In this document: positions 1 to 6,999 of the stretch, one piece after another
Numbering within the stretch: position 1 is the stretch's first letter
Layout: each line of letters begins with the position of its first letter
Assembly: GCA_007123625.1 (NCBI GenBank)
Contig: SKKS01000008.1
Location: forward strand, 1-12,445
DNA: 12,445 bases
Direction of reading: 5' to 3'
Source of the DNA: Paracoccaceae bacterium
GTDB lineage: Bacteria; Pseudomonadota; Alphaproteobacteria; Rhodobacterales; Rhodobacteraceae
Made by a program: the position numbers and the translations under genes
Notes under the pieces: generated by a model
What the model was told of the DNA's origin: nothing
Databases searched by the model: none
What the model saw: the letters and a program-made list of their open reading frames with translations, nothing else

Positions 1-344
1 CCGCCGCTACCGTGGACCAGTTTTGCACCGCCGTTCCCAGCCGGGCGTTGCAAACATGCGGCCTTCGACGTGCTCAACGAATGCGTAGTCCTTGGGTCAA
101 TCCCCTTTGTCCGTTGAGCGTTGGCGCAGGCGCTGCGTCAAAGTCAGTGACGGCGGACCACATCACAGGCGGGCCGTTTCACGTGGGTCTGTCGGCCCAT
201 CAGTCCCTGCAGAAAGGTCACACGCGCTCGCGCATCGATTGAGTCTACCGTCCACACCACGCAAGTAAACGGCCCGGTGGTGACACATACATGCCAAACA
301 CAGTTCAATCGATGTTCAAGTCTCAACAATGGCTTGCGCTATCG
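1..344. other. No recognisable gene; probably decayed DNA
   Basis: I read this stretch in all six frames and found no protein I could recognise, no good ribosome binding site and no long codon-biased frame. Short open frames exist on both strands, but none resembles a known family. It adjoins the decayed istB remnant, so it could be further insertion-sequence debris, for example a degraded istA, or the end of a gene lying to the left. I could not show either. No inverted terminal repeat or target-site duplication was visible. Confidence 0.4.
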
Positions 345-833
345 GTACAAGGTCATGTTGCGACCGCCCTCGACATCCAGTGGATCGAACATCGTCGCAA
401 GCGCGTGCGCTACTTTCCGACGTTCGAGTTGGTCACGTCCAGGAACTGGGAAAAGCCCGGGCAACGTCGAAAGAATGGCTGATGCACTGGTCAAAACCGA
501 CGTGGTGATACTGGTCGGGCTGGGGTCCCTGCCGTGCAGTACCTCCGGCGGCGCGCAGCTCTTTCATCCTCTGAGCAAGTTGCACGCGCGCACCAGCGCC
601 AACGTCGCGACGAACCTTGGCTTCAGCGAATGGGCCAGCGTGTTTGGCGATGCAAATATGCCCATCGCACTCCTTGATCGCCTCACTGACCGCTGTACTC
701 GCCATTGGGCCTGAATCAGTGGCGTCTGAATGGCCCGGTTCTGGAAACCGACGATGAAAGCCATCACTTCAGGGTCAGACCGGAAACAGCGAAAAGGAAA
801 CGGAAAAAAGCTACTGCATGGACGTCATCATGA
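345..833 (+). pseudogene. istB: Decayed IS21-family istB (ATP-binding transposition helper) remnant
   Basis: IstB is the AAA+ helper ATPase of IS21-family transposons. Pieces of its C-terminal two-thirds are readable in order but in different frames. At 351-475, in frame 3, the peptide HVATALDIQWIEHRRKRVRY is followed by FPTFELV. From about 475 to 714, in frame 1, there are ALVKTDVVILVGLGSLP, STSGGAQLFHPLSKL, TNLGFSEWASVFGDA and ALLDRLTDRCTRH, then a stop. From about 738 to 833, back in frame 3, come LETDDESHHFR and a lysine/arginine-rich tail ending at TGA 831-833. These match the Walker B region, the TTNL-sFsEW-SVFGDAKMTTALLDRLTH block and the IVETGNdSyRF tail known from IstB. The Walker A GxxGxGKTH segment is missing; only VQGHVATAL remains. 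At least two frameshifts and an insertion of about 30 bases near 705-737 make it non-functional. No intact istA partner is seen. Confidence 0.8.
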
Positions 834-887
834 CGCACAGAACATGACAACCGGGCGGTTCTGATCTCGGTCACAACCAACAGTGTG

Positions 888-2183
888 TTATTCTATTGCA
901 GTGCTGATCCGCAGCCGTGCGATGCGTAGTCCGTCCGAGGCGAGGACCTCGATCCTTGTGTCGGAAATCGTGAAGATCGCGCCGGGCATCGGAATCGCCT
1001 CGGCGTGATTGATGACCAGCCCGGCGATTGTGACCGCATCGCCGTCGGGGAAGCGGAAGCCATGAAGCCGGTTGAGGTCGCGGATCGCAGTATCGCCCTG
1101 CACCTCGACCGTCCCGTCGTCGGAGGGCATGAGGTTTGTTTGCTCTTCGAAATCATGTTCGTCGACGATCTCGCCCACGATTTCCTCAAGGATGTCTTCG
1201 AGCGCGATGACGCCCTGAACGGAGCCGTATTCATCAACCACCAGCGCGATATGGGTCTTGCGCTTCAGGAACTGGCGGATCTGTTCGTCCAGAGGCACTG
1301 TTTCGGGCACGAAATACGCAGGCATCAGGATATCCCGGACGCCGGGACGTGCAAGCCGGGCGGTCTCGTCGTTCAGCCAGCGCATGAGATCCTTTGAATG
1401 AATAATCCCGATGATGTTGTCCGGCTCACCCCGATACACGGGAATGCGGGTGAAGGGCGAGGCAAGGACCCGGGCGATGATCTCGTCCTCGGGGAGATCG
1501 CCGTTGATGATTTCCATGTTGCGCCGATGGGTCATGACGTCGGCGACCCGGCGCAAGTGCAGGTCCAGCGCGCCCAGCAGGCGGTCGCGGGCATCGGTGG
1601 CGACCGATCCGATCTGATGGTGCAGGTTGATTGCGCCGGCAATTTCCTCGTTGGCGGCATAAAGGCTTTTTTGCGGATCGAAGCCGATGCCGAACACCTT
1701 GAAGACCCCGCGCACGATCATTCGTACCAGCGTCACGACCGGCGCAAAGACGACCACGATCACCTTGAACAATGCCGCCACCCGGCAGGCCATCGTTTCC
1801 GCATTGGCGATGGCATAGGTCTTTGGCATCACCTCGGCGAAGACAAGGACAAGCGCGGTCATGACCAGTGTGGCGACGACAACGCCGCCTTCGCCCAGCA
1901 GCAGTGTGAACAGCATGGTCGCCATGGCGGTCGCCAGGATGTTGACCAGGTTGTTGCCCAAAAGGATTGCGCCGATCAACCTTTCCTTGTCTTCGGTGAC
2001 CTGCAGCGCGCGTGCGGCGCCCTTGTCGCCGCGTTCGGCGCGGGAATGCAGCTTTGCCCGGCTTGCCGTGGTCAACGCGGTTTCGGACCCGGAAAACAGG
2101 GCAGAGGCAACGATCAGCAGAAGGATCGCGCCACCCACGCCCCAGAGCCAGTAATCCCAGACGCCTGTAGATATGGGTTCCAT
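888..2183 (-). CDS. HlyC/CorC family membrane protein (CNNM, CBS pair, CorC_HlyC domains)
   Basis: A 431-residue inner-membrane protein of the CNNM/CorC family, whose members are linked to magnesium and cobalt transport; the older hemolysin name is historical. Residues about 12-190 form the CNNM (DUF21) membrane domain, with the SGSETALTTA signature at 31-40 and EVMPKTYA at 117-124. A CBS pair follows at about 215-338 and includes VVDEYGSVQGVIALEDI. A C-terminal CorC_HlyC domain covers about 350-425. The order and length fit the complete family. The start at 2183 is supported by AAGGA a few bases upstream. It is the last gene of the minus-strand run, 70 bp after the isomerase-like gene, so read-through is possible. 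A role in the catabolic pathway is unlikely; it is probably a housekeeping neighbour. No convincing terminator is seen after its TAA (888-890). The family is clear, but the transported ion is not shown by the sequence. Confidence 0.92.
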   Translation of the reverse strand: MEPISTGVWDYWLWGVGGAILLLIVASALFSGSETALTTASRAKLHSRAERGDKGAARALQVTEDKERLIGAILLGNNLVNILATAMATMLFTLLLGEGGVVVATLVMTALVLVFAEVMPKTYAIANAETMACRVAALFKVIVVVFAPVVTLVRMIVRGVFKVFGIGFDPQKSLYAANEEIAGAINLHHQIGSVATDARDRLLGALDLHLRRVADVMTHRRNMEIINGDLPEDEIIARVLASPFTRIPVYRGEPDNIIGIIHSKDLMRWLNDETARLARPGVRDILMPAYFVPETVPLDEQIRQFLKRKTHIALVVDEYGSVQGVIALEDILEEIVGEIVDEHDFEEQTNLMPSDDGTVEVQGDTAIRDLNRLHGFRFPDGDAVTIAGLVINHAEAIPMPGAIFTISDTRIEVLASDGLRIARLRISTAIE

Positions 2184-2253
2184 TGATCCTTGTCCGGAAA
2201 GCGACCGGGGCTGACCCCGGCCACGGCGCCGTCATGGCGCGCATGGGTACGGT

Positions 2254-3075
2254 TCAGGAAATGCCGCGCGTTCTTGCCTGCTCGACCAGGTACCGACGCC
2301 CTTCGAGCATGTCCTCGGCGGTGCCGAACTGGTTCATGTAATGCCCGGTGAAGCCTGCGGCTTCGATCCGGGCGAACATGTCGGCAAAGTCCATTGTGCC
2401 CTCGCCCGGTCTGAGGTGCTCTTCGACCGTGCCGTGGCAATCGGCAAGGCGGACCTCCTGGCAGCGGGTCAGATCCAGCGCATCGACGAACCCGGCCACC
2501 CCTTCGTCATACAGATGCGCATGATTGGCGGTGAACGCCATGCGCAGATTGGGTGACCGGAGGTTGTCGAAGTACCACAGGCATTCTTCGAGCGTGCAGC
2601 ACAGGTAGTGAACTTCGGCGGTGCCGGGTTCGCGGTTGGTGTTCTCCAGCAGCAGCGTGACGTCGCGCTTCTCGGCATACTCGACGGCACGTTGCAGCCG
2701 CTCCAGCCCGGCCTGGCGACGCAGCTTGTAGTCGCCGGTGAAGTGATAGCCCGCGTGCACGATCACCCATCCGGCGCCACAGTCGCGCGCCAGATCGATA
2801 TAGGACTTCAGGTATTGATCGGCGGCGTCGCTTACATGGGGCGACACTTCGGCGATGTTGACGCCCGAAAGCGTATGCAGGCCCAGATTCACACCGGTTT
2901 CTTCGCACAGGCGGCGCAGCCCCGCCGCGCGGTCGGGCATGCTTGCCAGGGCGTTGGGTGCAAGGTCGGTCTGCACATCCAGATAATGGACGGCATTATG
3001 CGCAGCCCAACGAATTGCATCCTCGGCAGGCATGTCGCGCCCCAGGTCGACGCCGATGCGCCTGAACAGATCCAT
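2254..3075 (-). CDS. Sugar phosphate isomerase/epimerase-like TIM-barrel protein
   Basis: A 273-residue cytoplasmic protein of the AP-endonuclease-2-like TIM-barrel superfamily. This superfamily includes hydroxypyruvate isomerase, tagatose/psicose epimerases, xylose-isomerase-like enzymes and IolE/IolI. Strand-end motifs are visible: LGLHTLSGV (H67), VIVHAGYHF (H107), LLLENTN (E144), FTANHAH (N184, H185, H187) and LADCHG (D212, H214) followed by GEGTMDF (E225). These acidic and histidine residues are the likely metal and substrate ligands by analogy with the family. The start at 3075 is chosen because AAAGGA lies 7-8 bases upstream and the protein begins directly at the first barrel strand (MDLFRRIGVD). 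An upstream in-frame ATG at 3141 would run deep into the methyltransferase gene and adds a poor sequence. The gene starts 16 bp after the methyltransferase stop, in the TRAP operon. The reaction is unknown; hydroxypyruvate isomerisation is one possibility, given the neighbouring glyoxylate aminotransferase. Confidence 0.85.
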   Translation of the reverse strand: MDLFRRIGVDLGRDMPAEDAIRWAAHNAVHYLDVQTDLAPNALASMPDRAAGLRRLCEETGVNLGLHTLSGVNIAEVSPHVSDAADQYLKSYIDLARDCGAGWVIVHAGYHFTGDYKLRRQAGLERLQRAVEYAEKRDVTLLLENTNREPGTAEVHYLCCTLEECLWYFDNLRSPNLRMAFTANHAHLYDEGVAGFVDALDLTRCQEVRLADCHGTVEEHLRPGEGTMDFADMFARIEAAGFTGHYMNQFGTAEDMLEGRRYLVEQARTRGIS

Positions 3076-3091
3076 GGTGGTGTCCTTTCGG

Positions 3092-3904
3092 TCAGTCACG
3101 GGCCGGGACGGTTCCGCGGACCACCCAGGCGGTTGCTGCAAGCGCGCGCGGACCGTCCGTGTCGCCGGACAAGTATGCGTCGCGCACTGCGGTCATGATC
3201 TTCGCGCGCAGATCTTCGGACAGTCCGGCAACATAGCCGGCGACCGGCCCCTGGCCGCCCAATAACGGCAGCCAGTAGTCATCGAAGTTGCGGAAATCCA
3301 TGCGTATGGTGATGCTTGTGCAGTGGACATCGTCAAGGCCACACCTGTTCCAGAGTGTCGCCAACCCGCCCGGAACGGCAAGCGGGTGCGAGAACAGGCG
3401 CCCCCGGAGCGCAGCGGCATCGGCATCCAGAACGGCGGCGGTGTCCCACAGCAGACGCTGATAGACAAGGCCGCCGCGGAAATCCCACACCGCGCCCAGC
3501 ACCGTGCCACCCGGACGGGTCACCCGCGCCATCTCCGACAGTGCCGCTGCAGGTTGCGTCATGAAATTGAGCGCGATGATTGCTAGGCTGGCGCCGAACG
3601 TGTCGTCCGGGAAGGACAGGTCATGGGCGTCCATCCGCAGGAACTTCGCGCCCGCACAGTCGGGGCGGGCGGCGGCATGGTCAAGATAGGGTTGCGCCAC
3701 GTCGACACCGACAAGCTTGCGCCCGGCATCGATGGACCGCAGCGCCGCGGTCATGTTGCCGGTGCCGCATCCGACGTCCAGACAGGCGCCGTGCGGGAGC
3801 GGAGCTTGCGCGGCGATCGCGTCCGCAAGCCGGGCGGTCCAACGACCGATGAACCGGTCATAGGCCGCCGCGTCCGTCGCCTGATACCCTGACATCGTCA
3901 TCAT
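3092..3904 (-). CDS. Class I SAM-dependent methyltransferase
   Basis: A 270-residue cytoplasmic methyltransferase of the Methyltransf_11/25 type. Motif I, LDVGCGTGN, lies at about 42-50. The end of strand 2 is VGVDVA, with D68 expected to bind the SAM ribose, and MDAHDLSFPDDTFGASL follows at about 91-107, as in UbiE-like enzymes. The C-terminal half, with WDFRGG, DYWLPLLGGQGP and TAWVVRG, is the variable substrate region and points to a small-molecule rather than a nucleic-acid substrate. The start at 3904 gives an ATGA overlap with the dctM stop, typical of translational coupling; ATGs at 3901 and 3895 are nearly equivalent. An ATG at 3925 is possible but overlaps dctM by 25 bp. No strong Shine-Dalgarno sequence is seen, in line with coupling. 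The substrate is unknown. Its tight link to a TRAP transporter is unusual. Confidence 0.87.
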   Translation of the reverse strand: MMTMSGYQATDAAAYDRFIGRWTARLADAIAAQAPLPHGACLDVGCGTGNMTAALRSIDAGRKLVGVDVAQPYLDHAAARPDCAGAKFLRMDAHDLSFPDDTFGASLAIIALNFMTQPAAALSEMARVTRPGGTVLGAVWDFRGGLVYQRLLWDTAAVLDADAAALRGRLFSHPLAVPGGLATLWNRCGLDDVHCTSITIRMDFRNFDDYWLPLLGGQGPVAGYVAGLSEDLRAKIMTAVRDAYLSGDTDGPRALAATAWVVRGTVPARD

Positions 3905-5175
3905 CGCATCTGGCTGGGCAGCCATGTCGCCAGCTGCGGAAACAGGATCAGCACAACCGTGAAAAGGATGATGGTTACAAAGAACGGCATGTTCGCCATG
4001 AATATCCGCATCTGATCCGTGCGGGCGATGCGCGAGGTGATGATCAACGCGATGGCCAGCGGCGGTGTCAGCTGGCCGATGACGACAGCCATGACCATCA
4101 GCACACCGAAATGCAGCAGGTCGATGTCATACAGGATCAGCGTCGGCAGGATCACCGGCACCAGCACCGGGATCAGCGGATCAAGGAACATACCTGCGAT
4201 GATCGCCAGCAGCACCAACAGCATAAGGCGCAGCAGCATGCTGTCGCTGGTGAAGAAGTCGATCACATTCGCCAGCGCCTGCGGGACATGCGCGCTGGAC
4301 AGGCTGGCGCCGAGCGCGAAGGACAGGCTGACAATGACCAGCAGCTCGCCCGTCATCATCAGCGCCGAGACAATCGCCCGGTAAAGCGTGCGCAGGTCCA
4401 GTGTGCGATATACGAATAGCGACAGTGCAATGGCGTACATGACCGCGAAGGCCCCGCCTTCGGACGGGGTAAAGACCCCGAACACCAGCCCGCCGATGAT
4501 GATCAGCGGCATCCCGAAGGCCAGGATCGCGCGCTTGCCTTTCACAAGGATTTCACGGGCTGACAGATCGCCATGCCGGGCCCATTTCCGCCGCAGCGCC
4601 ATGACGAAGATCAGGATCATGAACAGTGCGCCCAGGATCATGCCCGGGATCAGCCCTGCGGCAAAAAGCGCCCCAAGCGAGGTCCCCGTCACCGCGGAAT
4701 ACAGGATCATCGGCGACGACGGCGGGATCAGCGGCCCGATCCCCGAGGACGACGCGCTGACCGACGCGGCGATCTCAGGGGGATAGCCTTCTCGCTTCAT
4801 GGCGGGGATCACGATCGATCCCGATCCGGCCAGATCGGCGGTGGAAGAGCCGATCATGCCGCCGAAGAACATGCTGGTCAGCACGTTCACCTGCGCCAGC
4901 CCGCCGCGCATCCATCCGACCAGGGCGCGCGCAAAGTCGAACAGTCGACCGGAAATCCCGCCTGCGTTCATGATCGTTCCCGCCAGAACGAACAGGGGCA
5001 GGGCGATCAGCGTGAACTGGCTGACCCCGGCCACCATCGATTGCGGGACCATCATGCTCCATTGTCCGCCGACGACGAAATTGAAGCTCACGGCAATCAG
5101 GAGCGCCGCAACCATGGGGACGCCCAGAATGAGCATTCCCAGCAGCAACCCGATCGCAATCAGGGAAACGATCAT
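3901..5175 (-). CDS. dctM: TRAP transporter large permease subunit (DctM family)
   Basis: A 424-residue inner-membrane protein, the ion-coupled transport subunit of a tripartite ATP-independent periplasmic (TRAP) transporter. It is hydrophobic throughout, with about a dozen predicted membrane segments. It carries the DctM hallmarks in order: LPLFVLAGTIMNAGGISGRL, a GGMIGSSTADLAGSGSI loop, IPPSSPMILYS, GTSLGALFAAGLIPG, FTPSEGGAFAVMYA, LDPLIPVLVPVILP and GQLTPPLA. The length matches the family. The start at 5175 has GGAG seven bases upstream. It begins 29 bp after dctQ and overlaps the methyltransferase start by 4 bp, so it is part of one operon with dctP and dctQ. The transported substrate is set mainly by DctP and is not known. 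Confidence 0.96.
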   Translation of the reverse strand: MIVSLIAIGLLLGMLILGVPMVAALLIAVSFNFVVGGQWSMMVPQSMVAGVSQFTLIALPLFVLAGTIMNAGGISGRLFDFARALVGWMRGGLAQVNVLTSMFFGGMIGSSTADLAGSGSIVIPAMKREGYPPEIAASVSASSSGIGPLIPPSSPMILYSAVTGTSLGALFAAGLIPGMILGALFMILIFVMALRRKWARHGDLSAREILVKGKRAILAFGMPLIIIGGLVFGVFTPSEGGAFAVMYAIALSLFVYRTLDLRTLYRAIVSALMMTGELLVIVSLSFALGASLSSAHVPQALANVIDFFTSDSMLLRLMLLVLLAIIAGMFLDPLIPVLVPVILPTLILYDIDLLHFGVLMVMAVVIGQLTPPLAIALIITSRIARTDQMRIFMANMPFFVTIILFTVVLILFPQLATWLPSQMR

Positions 5176-5204
5176 GACATGTCTCCAGTACGCAATGGCA
5201 TGGC

Positions 5205-5807
5205 TCAGTCCGAGCCGTCGTCGTCGGGGGCCTTGCCGCGCAGGTGGTCCAAAACCAGCAGGACATAGGCGATGGCGGTCAGTGCCGGGCCAATCACCAT
5301 CGCGGACATGAACCAGCCGCGTTCAAGCCGCAGGTAGACCGTCCGGTCGCGTCCGAAAAGTTCAAGATACTGGATCGAGACCAGAGCGAGATAGATAAAA
5401 GCGGCGGCGGCCACAAAACTTCCAAGGATCGTCAGCGTCCGGTGCATGACCGGCGGGAAAAGTTTGACGAAGAACTCGATCCGGATGATCTGCCGCCGAC
5501 GGACCGACAGGAACATGCCCAGCATTCCCAGCCATGGCAGCAGCCCCAGCACGATCTCGTCGGCCCAGATGAAGGTCAGCCCGATCGTGTAGCGACCGAC
5601 CGCATTGAAGAACACCAGCAGCACGATGGTCATCAGGACACAGACACCGGTGACCTCGACCAGGCGATTGATCGACCTGTCCACCCAGTGTTTGCCTTCA
5701 TCGGGGTCGCGCAGGTCCACCGCCTTGGCGGCTTCGTCGATCTGGCGCGCGATATCACTGAGCTCAGTGTCGCTGGAGTTGTTCTTGTTCGGGGGCATGA
5801 AGCGCAC
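5205..5807 (-). CDS. dctQ: TRAP transporter small permease subunit (DctQ family)
   Basis: A 200-residue inner-membrane subunit that pairs with DctM. Four hydrophobic segments are seen at about 50-69, 84-101, 125-147 and 164-186. Between the first two lie NAVGRYTIG and WADEIVLGLLPWLGMLG, and RRRQIIRIEFF follows; these are typical of DctQ. A hydrophilic N-terminal extension of about 45 residues, rich in charged residues, precedes the first membrane segment and is longer than in many DctQ proteins. The start is either GTG at 5807, which has TGGGA just upstream, or ATG at 5798, which has no clear ribosome binding site; I chose 5807. The C-terminus is acidic (DDDGSD). It lies between dctP and dctM, separated from dctP by a 77-bp gap that holds a strong hairpin. 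Confidence 0.93.
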   Translation of the reverse strand: MRFMPPNKNNSSDTELSDIARQIDEAAKAVDLRDPDEGKHWVDRSINRLVEVTGVCVLMTIVLLVFFNAVGRYTIGLTFIWADEIVLGLLPWLGMLGMFLSVRRRQIIRIEFFVKLFPPVMHRTLTILGSFVAAAAFIYLALVSIQYLELFGRDRTVYLRLERGWFMSAMVIGPALTAIAYVLLVLDHLRGKAPDDDGSD

Positions 5808-5841
5808 GATCCCACATCAAAGGAAATCCGGTCCTCAAAAC

Positions 5842-5874
5842 GGGGTTTCCCGCCGCTGAACGGCGCGAAACCCC
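5842..5874 (-). terminator. Intercistronic hairpin between dctP and dctQ, terminator-like
   Basis: The sequence forms GGGGTTTC / GAAACCCC (8 bp), a C-C mismatch, then CGCCG / CGGCG (5 bp) closing a five-base loop. Read on the minus strand, the stem begins about ten bases after the dctP stop and is followed by GTTTTG, a short T run. It therefore resembles a leaky intrinsic terminator or an mRNA 3'-end stabiliser that would keep dctP transcripts more abundant than dctQM. The inverted repeat is seen directly; its function is inferred. Confidence 0.65.
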
Positions 5875-5884
5875 TTGTCTGAGG

Positions 5885-6868
5885 TTATTCGGAAGCAGCG
5901 GCAACCACTGTTGCTGCGAAATCCGCGCCCGCCATCTTGCCGATCTCGTCCCAGATCGGAAGCGCGGCGGCGCGGAAGGCTTCAAGATCGATCTCATTGA
6001 TCTCGATCTCGCCATCCAGTCGCGCCAGCAGCTCGGACTCCGCCTCGCGGCCCATTTCGCGAGTCCAGACGGCGGCCTCGGCCGCGGCGCGGCGGACTGC
6101 GTCCTGATGCTCGGACGAAAGCGAATTGAACTTGGCGCCGTTCATCACCAGCGTCGTCGGCGTGTAGACATGCGCCGACAGCGACAGATAGTTCTGCACC
6201 TCGAAGAACGAGCGGTTCACGATCTGCGGCAAGGGGTTTTCCTGCCCGTCGACCGTACCCTGCTGCAGCCCGAGATACAGCTCGCCCATGTTCATGGAAA
6301 TCGGCTGCGCGCCCAGTGACCGGAAAGTCAGGATGCGTGCGGGGCTTCCGGGAACCCGGATCTGGACACCGGAAAGATCCTCGGGCACGTTGATCGGGCG
6401 CACATTGTTCGTGATGTGACGAAAGCCGTTTTCCCCGAAGGCCAGCACTTCGAGGCGCGCGGAATCGCGCATGGACTCGCGCAACGCTTCGCCGATGTCA
6501 CCATCGAGCAGTCGCGCCACGGTCTCGCGGTCGCTGATCAGGAAGGGCATATCGAAGATTGCCCATTTGTCATCAAGCGTGACCGCGTCCGAGCCCATTG
6601 GATACACGTCGATCTGGCCGGTACGGATCATCTGCATGTGCAGATCCTCGTTGCCGAGCGCCTGCGTATGGAACAGCTCGTAGCTGAATGCGTCGCCCAG
6701 CTCGTCCTTGAGGTTCTCGGCGAACCGCTGCGCCATCTGCAGGTCAAGGCCGCTCAACGGGTTTTCGCCCGAGATCCGCAATGTCAGGTCCTGCGCGGAC
6801 ACGCCTGCAGGAAAAAGCGCTATGGTCGCCACCGCGAGCCATGCCTTGGGTTTGTCGAAAAGTGTCAT
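5885..6868 (-). CDS. dctP: TRAP transporter substrate-binding protein (DctP family)
   Basis: A 327-residue periplasmic solute-binding protein. The N-terminus has a basic start, a hydrophobic core (AWLAVATIALFPAG) and a VSA-QD signal peptidase I site near residue 25. Family motifs follow: GNEDLHMQMIRTGQIDV (72-88), FRHITNN with R150, QIRVPGSP with R171 (the conserved arginine that binds the substrate carboxylate in the family), ELYLGLQQGTVDGQENP (196-212) and VNRSFFEVQNYLSL. The start at 6868 is supported by a very strong GGGAGGAA site and a proper signal peptide; an in-frame upstream ATG at 6922 would spoil the signal sequence. It is the first transporter gene, 131 bp downstream of the aminotransferase. 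The ligand is probably an organic acid; which one is unknown. Confidence 0.96.
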   Translation of the reverse strand: MTLFDKPKAWLAVATIALFPAGVSAQDLTLRISGENPLSGLDLQMAQRFAENLKDELGDAFSYELFHTQALGNEDLHMQMIRTGQIDVYPMGSDAVTLDDKWAIFDMPFLISDRETVARLLDGDIGEALRESMRDSARLEVLAFGENGFRHITNNVRPINVPEDLSGVQIRVPGSPARILTFRSLGAQPISMNMGELYLGLQQGTVDGQENPLPQIVNRSFFEVQNYLSLSAHVYTPTTLVMNGAKFNSLSSEHQDAVRRAAAEAAVWTREMGREAESELLARLDGEIEINEIDLEAFRAAALPIWDEIGKMAGADFAATVVAAASE

Positions 6869-6872
6869 TTCG

Positions 6873-6880
6873 TTCCTCCC
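6873..6880 (-). promoter_or_regulatory. Strong ribosome binding site of dctP
   Basis: On the minus strand GGGAGGAA lies four bases before the ATG at 6868, with the GGAGG core about six bases away. It decides the start over the upstream in-frame ATG at 6922 and suggests high expression of the binding protein, usual for TRAP systems. Confidence 0.8.
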
Positions 6881-6999
6881 TATATCCGGGTCCCCGCGAC
6901 CCGATGCACAAAGCCCGGCCATGTTGCGCCTTGGCGAAACACTGCCGGATATTCCCCCCGCGCGCGCGCCTCCTCCAAGGCGCCCGCGTGGGAATCCTG

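Noticed and set aside
277..714. A 145-codon frame taken as an intact small gene
   Set aside because: Only its second half matches IstB, and the matching sequence continues in another frame at both ends. It is part of a pseudogene, not a gene of its own.
834..887. Terminator for the CorC/HlyC gene
   Set aside because: Only a four- to five-base stem (AACCG/CGGTT) without a T run is visible, too weak to call.
1398..2186. Plus-strand open frame of 262 codons opposite the CorC/HlyC gene
   Set aside because: It is rich in H, D, Q and G with no hydrophobic core. The minus strand encodes a full CNNM-CBS-CorC_HlyC protein.
6955..6972. Alternating CG run in the gap between the aminotransferase and dctP genes
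   Set aside because: A short CGCGCGCG tract is expected in GC-rich DNA and has no repeat-array or regulatory structure around it.
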